Source: Zelopaecilomyces penicillatus
Taxonomy: Eukaryota; Ascomycota; Sordariomycetes; Hypocreales; Pseudodiploosporaceae
NCBI GenBank assembly: GCA_005765155.1
Contig: VCCP01000001.1
Span: forward strand, 5,332,001 to 5,396,000
Direction of reading: 5' to 3'
DNA: 64,000 nt
Part shown: piece after piece, positions 35,501-47,601 of the stretch
Layout of the letters: every line of letters starts with the position of its first letter
Position numbering within the stretch: position 1 is the stretch's first letter
Position numbers and translations under genes: made by a program
The notes under the pieces: model-generated
Seen by the model: only the letters and a program-made list of their open reading frames with translations
What the model was told of the DNA's origin: nothing
Database searches by the model: none

Positions 35501-35853
35501 TTGAGAAAGTAGCCCTCCTGGTACAGCTTGTTGGAGTGGCTGTTGAGAAACGAGAAGATGGGCTGCAACTCGGGAATGGTATCTTCGTTGATATCCATGA
35601 CGGGCGGTTGATACGTCTGCACCATGGACAGGGGCCGCGAACTGCTTCGTTGGCGTTGTTGTGGAGGGCTGTTGCGAGGTGGGCTGTTCACAGGACTGCC
35701 ATAGTCCGAGCGCTCAGGCGGCGTGACAGGGCGGCGATAGTCAGGGAATGGAACTGTTGACGCTGGCTTGACAGGAGGAAAGGCTGAATCGCTGGGAGGA
35801 GATGTCGAAGGAGGAGGAGAGGGTGACTTGTTTCCAGCAGAAAACTGGGACAT
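32573..35853 (-). CDS. CAF120: PH-domain protein of the Caf120/Skg3 family
   Basis: Three exons on the minus strand (35481-35853, 35245-35402, 32573-35173) give 1,043 residues. The N-terminal 85 residues are Pro/Ser-rich. A PH domain follows: NKLYQEGYFLKLDDQN, then WTECFSQLVGTVLSLWDASEL, then a strand-rich part ending in HFNSHHSLVQWTAAIRLAMYE. A conserved second module (to about residue 400) contains RFGAGVPWRRCWCVISPP and FRTM-like features. The remaining half is a long Pro/Gly/Ser/Asn-rich disordered tail ending GGAQRHHGQAY. Yeast Caf120 associates with the CCR4-NOT complex and its paralogue Skg3 with the bud neck. Either role is inferred from family membership. Confidence 0.85.
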
Positions 35854-37511
35854 GAACGAGAGGACTGGAAATGTGTAAACTAGTAGTCAGCAAAAGCATA
35901 ATAACCTTGGTGTGCGCAAAGTTGCAGTGACGAGGTGACCATGGATGGATGCTGGATAGCGGGATATTGACAGTGGATAGGTAGTGAACGGTGCAGATGC
36001 TAATAAAGTGCAGGGCAATGCGTCTGTCTCTGCAGGGTGTAATTTAGCAAGGAGGGGATGGAGCGTGAGGGGCCCGGTGCCATCGCTGGCCAAGATGCCG
36101 ATTCAGGCCTAGCGGCGGGTCGCTGAACGATTCTCTCCCCGGCCCAAACTGGGCAGGCTGGGCTATGCTGCGCCCAGGGCCAGGGATTAATACGGCGGGT
36201 AGATACCTGTAGCGGTACCTGTACAGCAGGGAAGTTGACAGTACAGTGGAGATGCAGTGGATAAGAAACCGCTAGAGCTCCAGTCGATGGATGTGTAAGG
36301 TATTATGGGGAATGAATGTAATGGGTGACGAATGCAACAGCACTCTGTGCATTTGTGCCTGGGGAAGGCGAGGAATGAAATGAAATGGAGCACCAACCTC
36401 GATTGCGACCCATCGTGTCATGCACGACCAGGATTTCCTGATCGTTTAATGTCGAAGCCCAGAAAGCCTAATGGTGAGAGTAAGTGATTTTTGATGTTGT
36501 ATATACGTTTGTCCGTCTGCAGAATGGATGTTGTTGCTCTGGGCTGCTTCCGTGCTTGTTTGTACCGCACAATCGCAAAGCTGATTCGGACACCACGAGT
36601 GGCTTTCAAAGTCTGTCGAGAGAGAGAGAAAAGGGACGCATTGAGCATGCACAATAACGGTAAATTCGAGTCGAGGCGAGACCTGGCTGCGTTCTGGCGG
36701 GTCGAGACTGGTGGCGCTGTTTGGATCGGGATTAAAAGTCGCAAAAGAACAAAAGAGGATGGGTCTGGCTGGAGTTTTATCATTAATCAAGTGTCCTGTC
36801 CTGTCATGTCCTGTGTTCGGCGGAAGGAGCTGGGGTGTGTGTACGTGGTATGCGGATACTTCGGAGCGCCGGTGGCTTTCGGTGCATAAGTTGGACTTGA
36901 CATGCAACCTTTTCGCAAAGAGCCAAGAACGCCCGCCTTTTCTCGGCCAACCAACCTCCTGCAATCGATTAAGCTCCCTGAAGCAAACGACGTGTTGCCA
37001 CTTGTTGGTTTGGCTTTTTCCCCCCCAGAACTGCGCTGGAGATGAGGAGCAGGGAGGTAGGGAGGGAGTGAGGGAAAAACGACAAGAAGGGAAGCTGCTT
37101 ACGGTAAAGGCCAGTAGGTCGTGCGGGTGATGATGCGACCGGGCTGCGTTCGAGAGTCTATCGGTAAAGTATTGCTATGCTTGCTTGCGTTTTTTTTTTT
37201 TTGGGCGGCTTCTTCTTTTAAAGCAGATTTCCCGAAAAAAGGCGCTGACCGGGTGTCAGATATCCGGTCGGGAGAAAGAAGCTAGAAGTCTATGATGAGT
37301 CGCCAAGGTTCAGCATACGACATGGATGAGTGGATGGCGCCTCTGCGACTTGTCGGTATAACGCACAAGGATGGAACGCGCGACGTCACCGAAAGGCGGG
37401 CGGGTGGAGGGAAATGGCCGGGCGCGGAGGCTAAAAGCGAATCGATCAACGCCCAGAAAAAGACGTCAATTCAAAGAAAACATGAAAAAAAATATAAATA
37501 AATGAAAAATG

Positions 37512-37529
37512 AAAAAAAAAAAAAAAAAA
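37512..37529. repeat. Poly-A run (18 bases)
   Basis: A homopolymer tract in non-coding DNA with no nearby reverse-transcribed gene or target-site duplication, so it is not evidence of a retroelement. Confidence 0.85.
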
Positions 37530-37902
37530 CAGCTCAGCGGCCTGAAGAGGGAACAGAAGAACAATAAGCGATCGTCACTAGGCACAAAGAGACAAGATAC
37601 CGCCTAGGTATTATTATACGGAGTGTAATATTGCAACAACAAGGACTGGGAACGCGGCCGCGGCCAGGGATGGAAAGCGGACACGGCATTCTATTTAAGC
37701 ATCTATCTTTGTGGATTATAAATAAATACAAAATTGGACATTGTCTCCTCTCTTTCGTAGGCGCCAAATACGGGGTCACCAGGGCGGGCGGCTGCGACAC
37801 GAGCACGAGAGGCTATTTGTAGAGCAAGTCCGTACTTTGCTACTCAAGGTAGGTGTATGTAATACGACACGACAGAGGGAACGACAAGAGAGCGAGGACG
37901 AA

Positions 37903-37927
37903 CTGACTGACTGACTGACTGACTGAC
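37903..37927. repeat. (TGAC)n tetranucleotide microsatellite
   Basis: Six tandem copies of ACTG/TGAC. A second block of the same unit lies about 1 kb downstream at 38889-38911. Confidence 0.85.
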
Positions 37928-38888
37928 TCCTCCCTTGCAAAAAAGGCGTGCCCCGTGTTTAGGTTGATACATAGTAAGAATTAGGTGTACTATGTATGTA
38001 GGATGGCTCTAGGCGCTGGGTGGATGCGCCAACCGGGATGGTGGATCTTCAAAAACAAAAATCCATGACTGTCATGCAGTGGTGATACTGGCACCAGCAT
38101 GTGCAGCACCCAGCCTCTTGGGATCTACAGGACGTACCTTAGTAGATACTATAAGAGGTAAGGTACTTGGGCTTAGATTGCTGTACATGCTCATTCTCCA
38201 AACAGAGTGTTTGGGCGTGCGTGTGTCAGAGATAGTGTGCGTTTGCGTGTTGTGTGTGTGTGAGGACTTGTGTGCGCGCGTCAAGACCAGTCCCTCCCCT
38301 CGTCACCCACGGACTTGGCACAAAGGGTGTCTCCATGCGTTCATCATGGCCCTTCCTTGGCACCATACAGGGGATCAGAAGATATATTGTGCAATCTATG
38401 TCAGATGGAAAAACCCTCCACCAAGGCCACCCACCTACGGAGTACTGTACACATGGTTTCCATACCTTATCTCTCCAGTGGAGTCTTCTTTGCCGCCCGC
38501 TAGAGGCAATCACAGGTATTACAGGGCATTTGCGATGCACTGGAGCCGCCGAACTCTAATCACTGGGCGGGTCCTGCAGCGCTTCCCCACACCGCCAGGT
38601 AATAGCTCCCTGTAGGTGCTATCGGCATGCTGTCCGTCCCATTGTTCAGCAGCACCAGGGTTTTCGATTCCAATCTAATTCCAATTCAGCTGTTTCGATC
38701 CCGAGTCGGCCGCAACCCGTCAGTGGCTCTGGGCGTCTGCAGAAGCCGCTTCTCGATGCTGTGCACAGCCGATGATGTTGTGTCTGGTTCAAGTAAGTGT
38801 GATGTGGAATCGATACAGTTACTACCAGGCTAGAGAGGAGGTGATCCAGCGTGGTCGCACAGACACGACAGCCCTCATCGATAGATGA

Positions 38889-38911
38889 AGTGACTGACTG
38901 ACTGACTGACT
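38889..38911. repeat. Second (TGAC)n microsatellite
   Basis: Five tandem copies of the same tetranucleotide found at 37903, in the same orientation, followed by TTG-rich sequence. Confidence 0.8.
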
Positions 38912-40503
38912 AGATGTTGTTGTTGTTATTGTTATTATTGTTATGTCTGTTCCACGGCGTCCTTTCTTAGACAGGCAGTTACCGATATTACCTCGTTCAG
39001 CAATCCCTGATATGGGATGAGGTGTCCATCTCCCTTCCCTTCCCTTCCCGCCCGTCCCTCCATCAAAACACGCACGCAGTCGCTTTTCGAAATGTTTTTG
39101 CTGTTAGTGGGGTTCACAGTTAGTGGTGGCAGTGCAGTTGTCGTGAGGGAGGGAGGGAGCTTGTTTGTTGTGGAGAACTACCAACCTACCTAGACAAGCA
39201 CTTGCACAATACGACAGAAAAAAGAAGAGAGAGCTCCCTCCAACCAACTGGTTGGCGCTGCTTGGAAGGAAGTCTTGGCAGTATCTCTCGTCTGTCCTAT
39301 TAAATGAAACCAAGGCCGGGAAATTAGCAGACAGCCGACGAAGCCGAGAAGGGGTTGCTGCTGCGAGAAAACAGGGCTGGGACTCGGAAGGATGTGAAGT
39401 ACAGATGCCGGGGGAGCTCTGGGCATTTCGGCTGTGCGATGAGGGTTACGTACGTACGTTGTTGGTTGGTTGAATTTACAATCGCACTGTTTTGAGACAA
39501 TATAACGATAGTCGAGCGCGCTGCCAAGACGCCCTGCCCAGGAGCCCAGCCCAGCATCCCAAGATGGCCAAGTGATAATAATATCCAATGGCCAAACGGA
39601 GTACAAGGAGAGAAGAGGTTATTACTCGTGTCGGGTGTTTTGTTGGCCATGTAAGAAATAGCGGTATGTGATAATCATGTGTGCCTTTACAATGTACCGT
39701 ATGTCCAAAGATACCTTAATTAGTAGCTCCGCAGCTCTCCGTCCAACTCCTCGGATGTGCGTGCGGATCACGGCGACGGGACATCCGGCGCTAGAGTTGA
39801 CAAGTAATACCACCGTCTCCTCCTCCCCCAGAAACCTACCCATGAAGGAATATTACTAGGTAGTATTCCATAGGTTTAGCACTGCCTGTGGAGGCCTGTA
39901 CGCCGTGAGTACCTACGCACAGCTGATGATTGATGATCAACCATCAACAGCACAGGCCCTCTAGGGAACGAACACCCCCTGACCGAAAACAATTACAACG
40001 CCCAGCTTTGACGTCATTTCACCTGACCTAGCTGTGCACAAACAAAATAGATAAAGCAGCTCACGCTTGCTTGATCACTATATCCCCCCAAGAACAAATA
40101 ATTGAAGCCCGACTTTCCATGGCGTGCATGTCAGTTAATAGAGTATCTCTCATTATGGAGCAGCTACTGCAGCATCGGACGGGGACGCTTAATCAAATAG
40201 TCGCTCACCTGTGGGGTCTCCAAAGTGGTTCTCCTCGGGGAACAGCTTCTCGAACCCCAGCCTTTTTGGTGGGTGAGTTGAGGGGTGCCAGCTGTGGTTC
40301 GATTCGCCCTGATCTTCATGAGCGGGGTGAACACATTCTACCATTCAATAAATTATTGGATCAATCACCATACAGATGCAATTTCTGTGGGTTTCCCGCA
40401 ATTGATACCAGCGAAACTGTGATGTTGGTCACAAAGTGTAGGGTAGGTACCTCCAGTCATCTTCTTAATGAACCCTCGTGCCATTTACGAAACGTCGTCA
40501 CAT

Positions 40504-43500
40504 CTAAAGTATACCAACTTCACTCCTGTTCGTCCCTCCTGCATCACACCTTTTCTGCCATAAATCTCGAAACTTGCCCCCCTCAACTCCCAGCAGCTCC
40601 TCTGGCTTCCCCTCTTCCACAACCTCACCGTTGCTCATCATAACAATCCTATTACAGTCGAGAGCCCCCTCAAGTCTATGCGCGACACAGATAATCGTGT
40701 ACGGGGCAAACTCGCGCTGTATCACATCCCACATGGCTCTTTCTGTCTTCACATCTAGCCCGTTGTTAAACTCATCCAAAAGCAAAATACCACCACCCAA
40801 CATGGCCTTCTCCTGACGTAGCCTGATGCGGACGATGGCTCTGGCAAGACTAAAGAGCTGTTTCTGCCCACGGCTCAACGCATCGTCATTCAACTCGGCA
40901 TCAAGCCCTCCTCGAGATTCCATCAGCTCCCAGAGTCCGACCGCTCGAAGAGCATATTCACATTCCTCGTCTTGTAATGCCTGTGTTTCTTGGGGCTTGT
41001 ATGACTCGAAATCAAGCTCAGAGTCCTTGCCGTGATACTCTAGATTTTCGCGCACGCTGCAGCGCTCTTGCAAGAAAAAAGGTACCTGGGGAAGAGCAAT
41101 AATGCGATTGCGAAGTGATGGGCAAACTACCTGTCTTGTATTAATTTTGTCGACGAGTACATCTCCTGAGGTTGGTTTGAGAAAGCCTTGTAAAAGGAGA
41201 AGAAGTGATGATTTACCACTAACGTTGCACTGTTAGATATTTTTTGACAAGAAATTCAATAATGTAAAGGAGTTCACTATTTACCTTCCAGTTCTTCCGC
41301 ATATAAGTACTCGTTCACCGGATTTGATAGACAAAGTGACATCGCGGAGGACATGGGAGTTGGAAACTGTGGATTGAACTGCTTTCTTGCCGGGAAATGG
41401 CACGTCCGTTCTAGATGAATGTATTTAGTATATATCTTGAGCAGAGAATGACTCTTGAGGTGAGATCCTTACTTATAAGAGGCGTAAACTCGGCCAAGTT
41501 TAACATCGCCGGCTGTGAGCCACTGATCCGGAGGAGTTGAATCATGTACATCTGAATCTTCGTTCGGAACCCCCTTTTCCAAAGCTCTCATCCGACTGAG
41601 AGCCACGGTGGCAGTCTGAAGTTGAGAATAGCATCTTACTAAATCGCCCATCATCTCACCAAATGACATCAAGCTGACGAGACCGATACCAGTAAGACCA
41701 GCACTTGTGCGCAGCTGAGTAGCAAGCACAACGAATAGAGTAGCGATGCCTGCGACACATAGATTTAGCACCAAGTTGAGCCACTGTTGTAGTATTGGTA
41801 GCAGATACGACGACCGTTGTGACTCGTCAAGAAGGGTTGCGTTTAGAGCAATGTTTTCAGATGTCCAACCAAAGGCCCGGATGGTCACCAAGCCGTCAAT
41901 GGTTTCCATGAAGTGTTTGCTGCCGACTGTTAACATTTGGGAGTGTGAAGTCGACAAAAAACAAAAAAATCTAGCAAGAGGTTTGGTTGTACTTACTAGA
42001 GCGGCTCTTTTGATTCCAACTGGAGAGTGCGCAGCTGTGTCGATGTTCTCAGGTAAAACTTCTGAATAAAGAAAAGCACCAACAAGATGACCGGATACCC
42101 AATCAGCACAAACGGCGAAGCAATGCCAATCAGCGCAGCTCTACCCATAGCAGTCAGACCGGTGAGCACCGTATTGTCAAGAGACCCGTTCAAGTCATTA
42201 TCAATAATGGACATGTCTTGAGAGAAATAACCAGTCGGAACTCCTGCATCTACAGTGGTATAATACTCCAGCGGCGCGCGCAACACGACACAGAGAGCCC
42301 GGAGGTGCAGCTTTGAACTTGCCCGGGGCCCCATGACGATGACGTTGTAACCGAAAAAAGCTGCTAGGAAAAGTAAACAGACAATCTGGAGCATAAAGTA
42401 TAGACCGAGATAAAAGGAGAGCTGTCCTGGGCCATATCTAGAGTTTTGCCAAAACTCGAGCCAGACTGTGGAGAAGTTGTAGAGGAAAGCAAATACAATT
42501 CCAACGAGCCCGAATGGTAGCAGCATGCTTGCGCCAATGGCGGTGAAGTAGAATTTGTAGTTTTCAACATCGCTAATGGATGGAGGCTTTCTGCTGTTGG
42601 TGTTCTCTTCGTTGCTTTCCTCGGATTGTGGCATTGCATTGAACGTCGCGGCTGTCTCTTCGTTTTGCGACGACTTGTGTCCTGTGGAGTTGCGTATTTC
42701 GAGCTCGATTTCCTTTATATATGCGTCTATGGATGACTTCATCTCCACAGGGGTGGTTTGACGCAGCATCGTCTTGTCACGCAAGATTATGATCCGGTCT
42801 GCAAGTTGGAGATGTCGGGTAGGCTGGGTGGATAGCATGATGGTTGTCCCAATCTTCGAAAAAGTCCATCCGGGCCCATCACATCGCGGACAATAAGATC
42901 TTCAGTACGGGAGTCCATGCCACTGAGGACATCATCGAGTATCGCCACATTAGGGCGCGAGTATATCGCGCGGGCTAAACATATTCTCTTCCTTTGGCCG
43001 CCACTGAGAGCCAGCCCTTTGCTCCCAACCCTAGTTTGGTCTCCTTTTGGTAGAGATGCGAGATCGCTTGATAGGTGACAGCATCTCACAACCTCTTCGT
43101 ACCACGAAGCGTCGTATATGCCAAAGCCGACGATATTTTCTCGGACTGTCGAGTTGAGAAGGAATGGATCCTGATCGCAGTATGCTACTCGCGATTTTGC
43201 AAGGCCATGCCAGTGCACACTGCCTGTAGAAAAGGGCACTTCCTTTAACAGAGCCTTGCAAAGAGTCGACTTTCCAGCTGCCATTCCTCCCATAATCATG
43301 GTCACGCTTGAAGGTTTAATAGAGAAGTTGATTTCTTCGAGAACCCATGTATCCTTTTCCCAGCCGAATTTGCCGCTTTGCACCTTCAACCTGCAAGGCT
43401 CATTATTGACTAGGACAGCGTCGTCGACAATTTCTTCTGAGCTGCTCTTACCTTTGGCAGTTTCAACCCCCTCTACAACTGCAGGCTGGCCCCCATAATG

Positions 43501-45228
43501 CAATTCTGACTCGAGGAATGCCTCGACTCTGTGGAAGCACGTAAGAGCTGCTATGAGCTGTGGCACAGACTGGAAGAGTTGTGTAAGCGGCTGGCAGAGA
43601 AGGTTGATCCAGCTTAGGGCTGTAAACGCCACTTCGATGTTGAGGCTGCCAGCACTGAACGCAAACGTAGCAACCGGGGAGAGTAGCAGAGGCGCAAAAG
43701 CAACAACTGCGGAAACTGTTGTGATGATGCAAAATCTCTTGGCTCCAGCTATTTCACGATCTCGGCATGTCTGAACAAGGCGACCAATCTGGTAACTCAG
43801 CCCAGACATCTTGATGGCGGGTAGGCTTGGGATAATAGAAGAGGTCAATGCAACTCGCTTTTGCAAAAGAGACATCCAGGTGCCCTGCCTCTTACCAGCA
43901 AATCTTGCAATTATTAGGGTCAGGCCAGTACAGGCTAGGATGACAAGAATGGGAGCAATAAAAGCTACGCCGATTTGTCTATATAGAAGCCAACTTGCTA
44001 AACCGATTTCAATAATGCTTGCCCAGCATTCGTGGAGATCTCGCATGCCGCCCTGAATCAGGCCAACATCCGAGTTCATCAGTGTTATGGCTGAGGTATT
44101 GCCATCCTGTTTGGCCGCTTTCCGAATTGTAGTTCGGTATATTGCGGTGACCAGACAAGAACGAAGTTTGGTCAAAGCCCTCTGATAAAAATACCCGTAA
44201 AAGCCCGTGGACACGGCAAGCCCAGTGTAGATAATGATGGCGGCACCAATGAAGCCATAGCCTGCGTTTACAGACGCCTTGGTGGAGTCTTTTCGGAGGT
44301 GTTTCAGAAGAGCATTGATGAGAAATGGCTGGGAAAAGGAGAAAGCCGTGACTGCAAGTCGCGGGATAATAGGAACCAAAAAGGGCCATTTGAGCGTGGT
44401 TGCAACTGAGAGGAGCATTGCCTGGCCTTTAGTAGTTTTAGTCTTGGACGTGGCTCGACGCCGCTGGAACTCATCCCAGAAGAGGTCAGCATGTCTCTCA
44501 GCCAACAGACCCTTGTCAAGTGCGTAAAGACTGTCTGCAGAGAGAGGCTCTTGGTAACCCCGAAAAAGGAGTTGATTCATCCAGAAGAATACACTCCGGT
44601 TGAAGATGTTGCTTGTTGCTTCCGGACTTTGCGGTTGTCCAGGGGTAGCTTTAATCCAACGAGTCTTGCTCTGAGCCTCAATCAGAAGAACGGAAAGCTT
44701 GGCGGCGATGGATGCAGTAAAGACCTTGGCTTGGGGTGAATGCCTTGATGATAGCCACTGAGTGCGTGATTGGGCAATGTCGAATAACAGGGTGAAGAAG
44801 AGGTAGACACTAAGAAGTGTAGACGGTTTCAGAGTCCGTGGGTGTTCAAAGACAGATATCACCAAGACAAGGGTGGCGGCTAAGAGAGATAGAACAGATG
44901 CTGGGATTGCTGTTCGCTCATTGTGCTTTGAAGTGCAGGCCAAGACCAGGATGGCAATTTGAAGGCTCACATAGCAGCCAATTGCGGCGAACTTGAATTG
45001 TTGAAACCTCCAGCTGCCATTGACGACGATAGGGCGACGATATAAATACGCGACTCGCAAGACTGCCAGTATCACAAAAAGCGAAGATGGAGCTATTGAG
45101 AGCATAGACTGCTCAAACAGTTTGGTGAAGTCGAAATCATCGCGACATCCGACGACCGCAGGACCAAAGGAACCATCATTGAGGCAATCAGAACGCTTCA
45201 TAGATGGCTGGGACGATATGGAAGCCAT
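40504..45228 (-). CDS. ABCC-family (MRP-type) ABC transporter, with a one-base frameshift in this sequence
   Basis: Coding blocks on the minus strand are 41997-45228, 41473-41919, 41285-41410 and 40504-41218; total length is about 1,506 residues if the shift is discounted. The N-terminus has several membrane helices (TMD0), then two ABC transporter halves. NBD1 has Walker A GGMAAGKST, signature LSGGQRKR and Walker B VAILDDVLS. NBD2 has GRTGSGKSS (split by an intron), a variant signature LSRGQKQ, Walker B ILLLDEFNNG and VAHRL. The reading frame breaks near 42844-42850, after Walker B of NBD1, where one base appears missing; phases downstream all agree once this is allowed for. It lies beside the RiPP genes and is a candidate exporter. 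The start at 45228 (MASISSQPS) is preferred to the longer frame from 45276. Confidence 0.85.
42844..42850 (-). other. Frameshift site in ABC transporter NBD1
   Basis: Upstream coding runs in one frame through the D-loop region and then hits foreign-looking residues and a stop at 42787. The expected strand before the H-loop, and all coding after it, continue in another frame. A one-base deletion in the shared overlap fits best. It could be a real mutation or a sequencing error. Confidence 0.75.
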
Positions 45229-46809
45229 GATGCTGATTTCACACAAGTCAAACTGGTGAAGCAAACACACACACACAATTGACTATAGCAGAGCCATGAG
45301 GCGGGCTGACTCTTGTTGTTTTCGTACGATGGGGGATGGTTTGCTGCTGATTCTCAAAACAGGACTTTTTCAACTGAAGATGAAGACGTAAGATGGACAG
45401 CCTACAACGGTTTGCTTTGTGTTGGTCGCGGGGAAATAAAGTCAAACATTTGTGAAAGGGAGCGTCACTGTGTTGGAAGCCTAGGAAAGGTACTCGATGT
45501 TACACAGGTAGGTAGGGATAGGGTTGTGTACGCGCTTGCAACCATCATTATTCTCGGCAGGCTGCAGAACTCAATGGAACGCAATGTTAGGCCAGGGGAG
45601 CACAAAAGTTATGAAGACGGGTTGTTCAGGTTGCTGATTGGCTAAACAGATGCAACCCGTGAGGTTGTGATCTACTAATCAGCTCAAAGGTGATTTACCA
45701 ATGACTATTTTTAATTCCAAGTTTTACACACATCATGTGTAGATGCTTGATTGTAAGAAGTTTCTTATTGTATAATCGGCTCGACATGCGTAGTGGCAAA
45801 CCATGTCTGCTTTGCTCAGTGGACTTGTTCATTCGAGCAAGTTCGGGCATGTGTATTACAATGTCAATCAATCGTTGGATTTAATCATCACGCAGCATTA
45901 AAAGCTGTCGCGGTTCTTTTTGTTGGCCTTTGTTTTCTTGGAGTATGAGATTTATGGGCTTTTGCCGTCCATTCGATCCAGGTTTTCTCCCGAACTCTTC
46001 ATGTTCAGAGAGTGGTGGGCTAGTTGGGGACCACACAACGTGCCGGCAACCTGTGTTGGTTGGTGATACACTGAGACACACACAAAGCTTATTATTGTGC
46101 CCAGACTCGGAGATCCCATCTTGCTCAACTGCTGCGAAGTTTGCTCCGGCCCGCAATGTTTGCCCGACCCCCATACACTTACATCCCCATTGAGGTATCT
46201 CCAACGGTTAATATTATACCGATTCATCGGGACTCCCAGATGATTCACCAGATGCCAAACCCTGGAATCTTGGCATTTTCTATCGGGTAATCCCGATGCG
46301 GACACTGGCCGAGGTTCTCTCCGGGGAAGAATCCCGGTAGGTGGGGACATGCGGGGATGAACATGGAGATGAACCAACGGGAATAGCCTTGGCACTCTAT
46401 GAGGTGAATTACACGTGTAAGCGCCATCACCGACTCTGCTTTTCTGTATCTGGCTGCATCAGGAATTGTATGCATGAGAGAATCGCGGCTCGCTTATCCC
46501 ATGAGGAGCTCCATCGCCTAGCTCTCTCACCCCGACTTGCATGACAATAAAGAACTACTCTTCAGTAACTGTAGGGCATAATCTAGTTCTTGTACTACCT
46601 GGTCGACCAATCGTATCCCAGCATTCCAATTACATAGTCCTGTGAGGATGGTGAGTGAGCTGGTAAAATATGAATGTGAGGGAGTCAAGATGGCGTTTTA
46701 GTTTCGTGATGAATGGAGCCCATCTACACGAAGGGGCATTGCGATTGAATAGAAGCTACTTGAGTGACGTTGCTTGACATACTGACTCTCCGCTCCCACA
46801 CATTATTGT
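45229..46809. other. 1.6-kb intergenic region between the ABC transporter and the first HxxHC gene
   Basis: Several overlapping minus-strand frames exist around 45.9-46.5 kb, but none has recognisable motifs. I do not see a transcription factor or a processing enzyme here. A decayed gene cannot be ruled out. Confidence 0.45.
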
Positions 46810-47601
46810 TTACAAAATTCCACAATCTGGAAACTTGACCAAGATTATAGTGTTGATATCCCCAAATCCAGAATCTCTATCCAGTAGCATATGACTGCAA
46901 TGCTCCGTGTGAGGCAGCTCCCCAATGTAGCTATCAATGGCTGCTTTGCCTTTGCCCAGAATCGCCCGGTGCATCTTCTTCCACATGGCAGTGCAATGCC
47001 GGACATGATACTCCCAGTTCACATAAAGCCCGGTGAATTCCCCTGTCATGATCTGCTCGTGAGACAAAGGCTGCGTTTTGTTGGGATCCTGGAACCATTC
47101 CCACGTAGTTATGCCGTCAAAGGCCTCGGAGAGCTCGGCGTCGTAGCACTGTTCGGGGAACCAGCCAAAGGAAATAATGTCAAACTTGCAGCCTCGTTGG
47201 CGAGCTTCAGCGGCTGTAGATCCACACGGAGCTTTCATCATGTACTTTGGCTTGAGGTCGGTTTGTGTCGTGGACTTAACCCCAATAGTAGTTGAGACTG
47301 CCTTGCGAGGAGAACATTCGGTAACGAGGACAATGTTGGTGATGACCAGTGTAGAGACTGCCAGAAACAGAAGTAGGGCAGCTACCTTCGCTTTCAGGAA
47401 GAAGACTGGATTTGAGATGGTTCTTGAAGTTTCTTGACTGCCATCGTCTGTTTGATCATCCCCAGAGAGAAACCGTTGCTCCTCGTGGAATCCCATCTTT
47501 GATCCCGAGACACGGCTGTCAAGGTTGCCTCCAATGGTAGAAAGCCAGCACTTTAAGCGCTGTAGATAAGTCAAGAAGAGAAAACCTGTAGGATGACTCA
47601 T
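46810..47601 (-). CDS. Divergent UstYa-like membrane protein with two HxxHC motifs (263 aa)
   Basis: A single-exon gene, start chosen at MSHPTGF (47601); an upstream in-frame Met at 47730 is less likely. A cytosolic N-terminus of about 70 residues is followed by one membrane helix (about 72-95) and a lumenal domain. That domain contains CGSTAAEARQRGCKFDIISFGWFP and the two motifs HVRHC (199-203) and HTEHC (231-235). Two HxxHC motifs behind a single N-terminal helix are the hallmark of UstYa/DUF3328 oxidases. The surrounding sequence differs from the usual HQLHC...DHC pattern, so this is a sister group that I cannot name. Its position beside two clear UstYa genes suggests a shared pathway. The catalytic role is inferred. 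Confidence 0.8.
   Translation of the reverse strand: MSHPTGFLFLTYLQRLKCWLSTIGGNLDSRVSGSKMGFHEEQRFLSGDDQTDDGSQETSRTISNPVFFLKAKVAALLLFLAVSTLVITNIVLVTECSPRKAVSTTIGVKSTTQTDLKPKYMMKAPCGSTAAEARQRGCKFDIISFGWFPEQCYDAELSEAFDGITTWEWFQDPNKTQPLSHEQIMTGEFTGLYVNWEYHVRHCTAMWKKMHRAILGKGKAAIDSYIGELPHTEHCSHMLLDRDSGFGDINTIILVKFPDCGIL

Larger units (their letters stand above)
35854..40503. other. 4.6-kb gene-poor stretch upstream of the Caf120-like gene
   Basis: I find no convincing coding gene or RNA gene. It contains simple repeats: a poly-A run of 18 at 37512-37529, TGAC tetranucleotide repeats at about 37903-37927 and 38889-38911, GT-rich sequence near 38220-38265, and CCTTC repeats near 39040-39056. It also has scattered TAGGTA/ACGGAGTA-type motifs common in fungal promoters. 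The open frames inside are short and lack family motifs. It separates conserved genes on the left from the accessory cluster on the right. Confidence 0.55.

Noticed and set aside
37512..37529. Poly-A tract as a retroelement tail
   Set aside because: No reverse transcriptase, terminal repeats or target-site duplication is visible nearby.
38079..38615. 178-codon frame in the gene-poor stretch
   Set aside because: It runs through GT-rich low-complexity DNA and shows no conserved feature or good start context.
40071..40643. 190-codon frame near the ABC transporter 3' end
   Set aside because: It overlaps the transporter's last exon on the opposite strand and has no domain.
45881..46475. Cluster of short minus-strand frames between the ABC transporter and the first HxxHC gene
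   Set aside because: I tried to read them as a decayed regulator or enzyme but found no motif and no splice pattern joining them.
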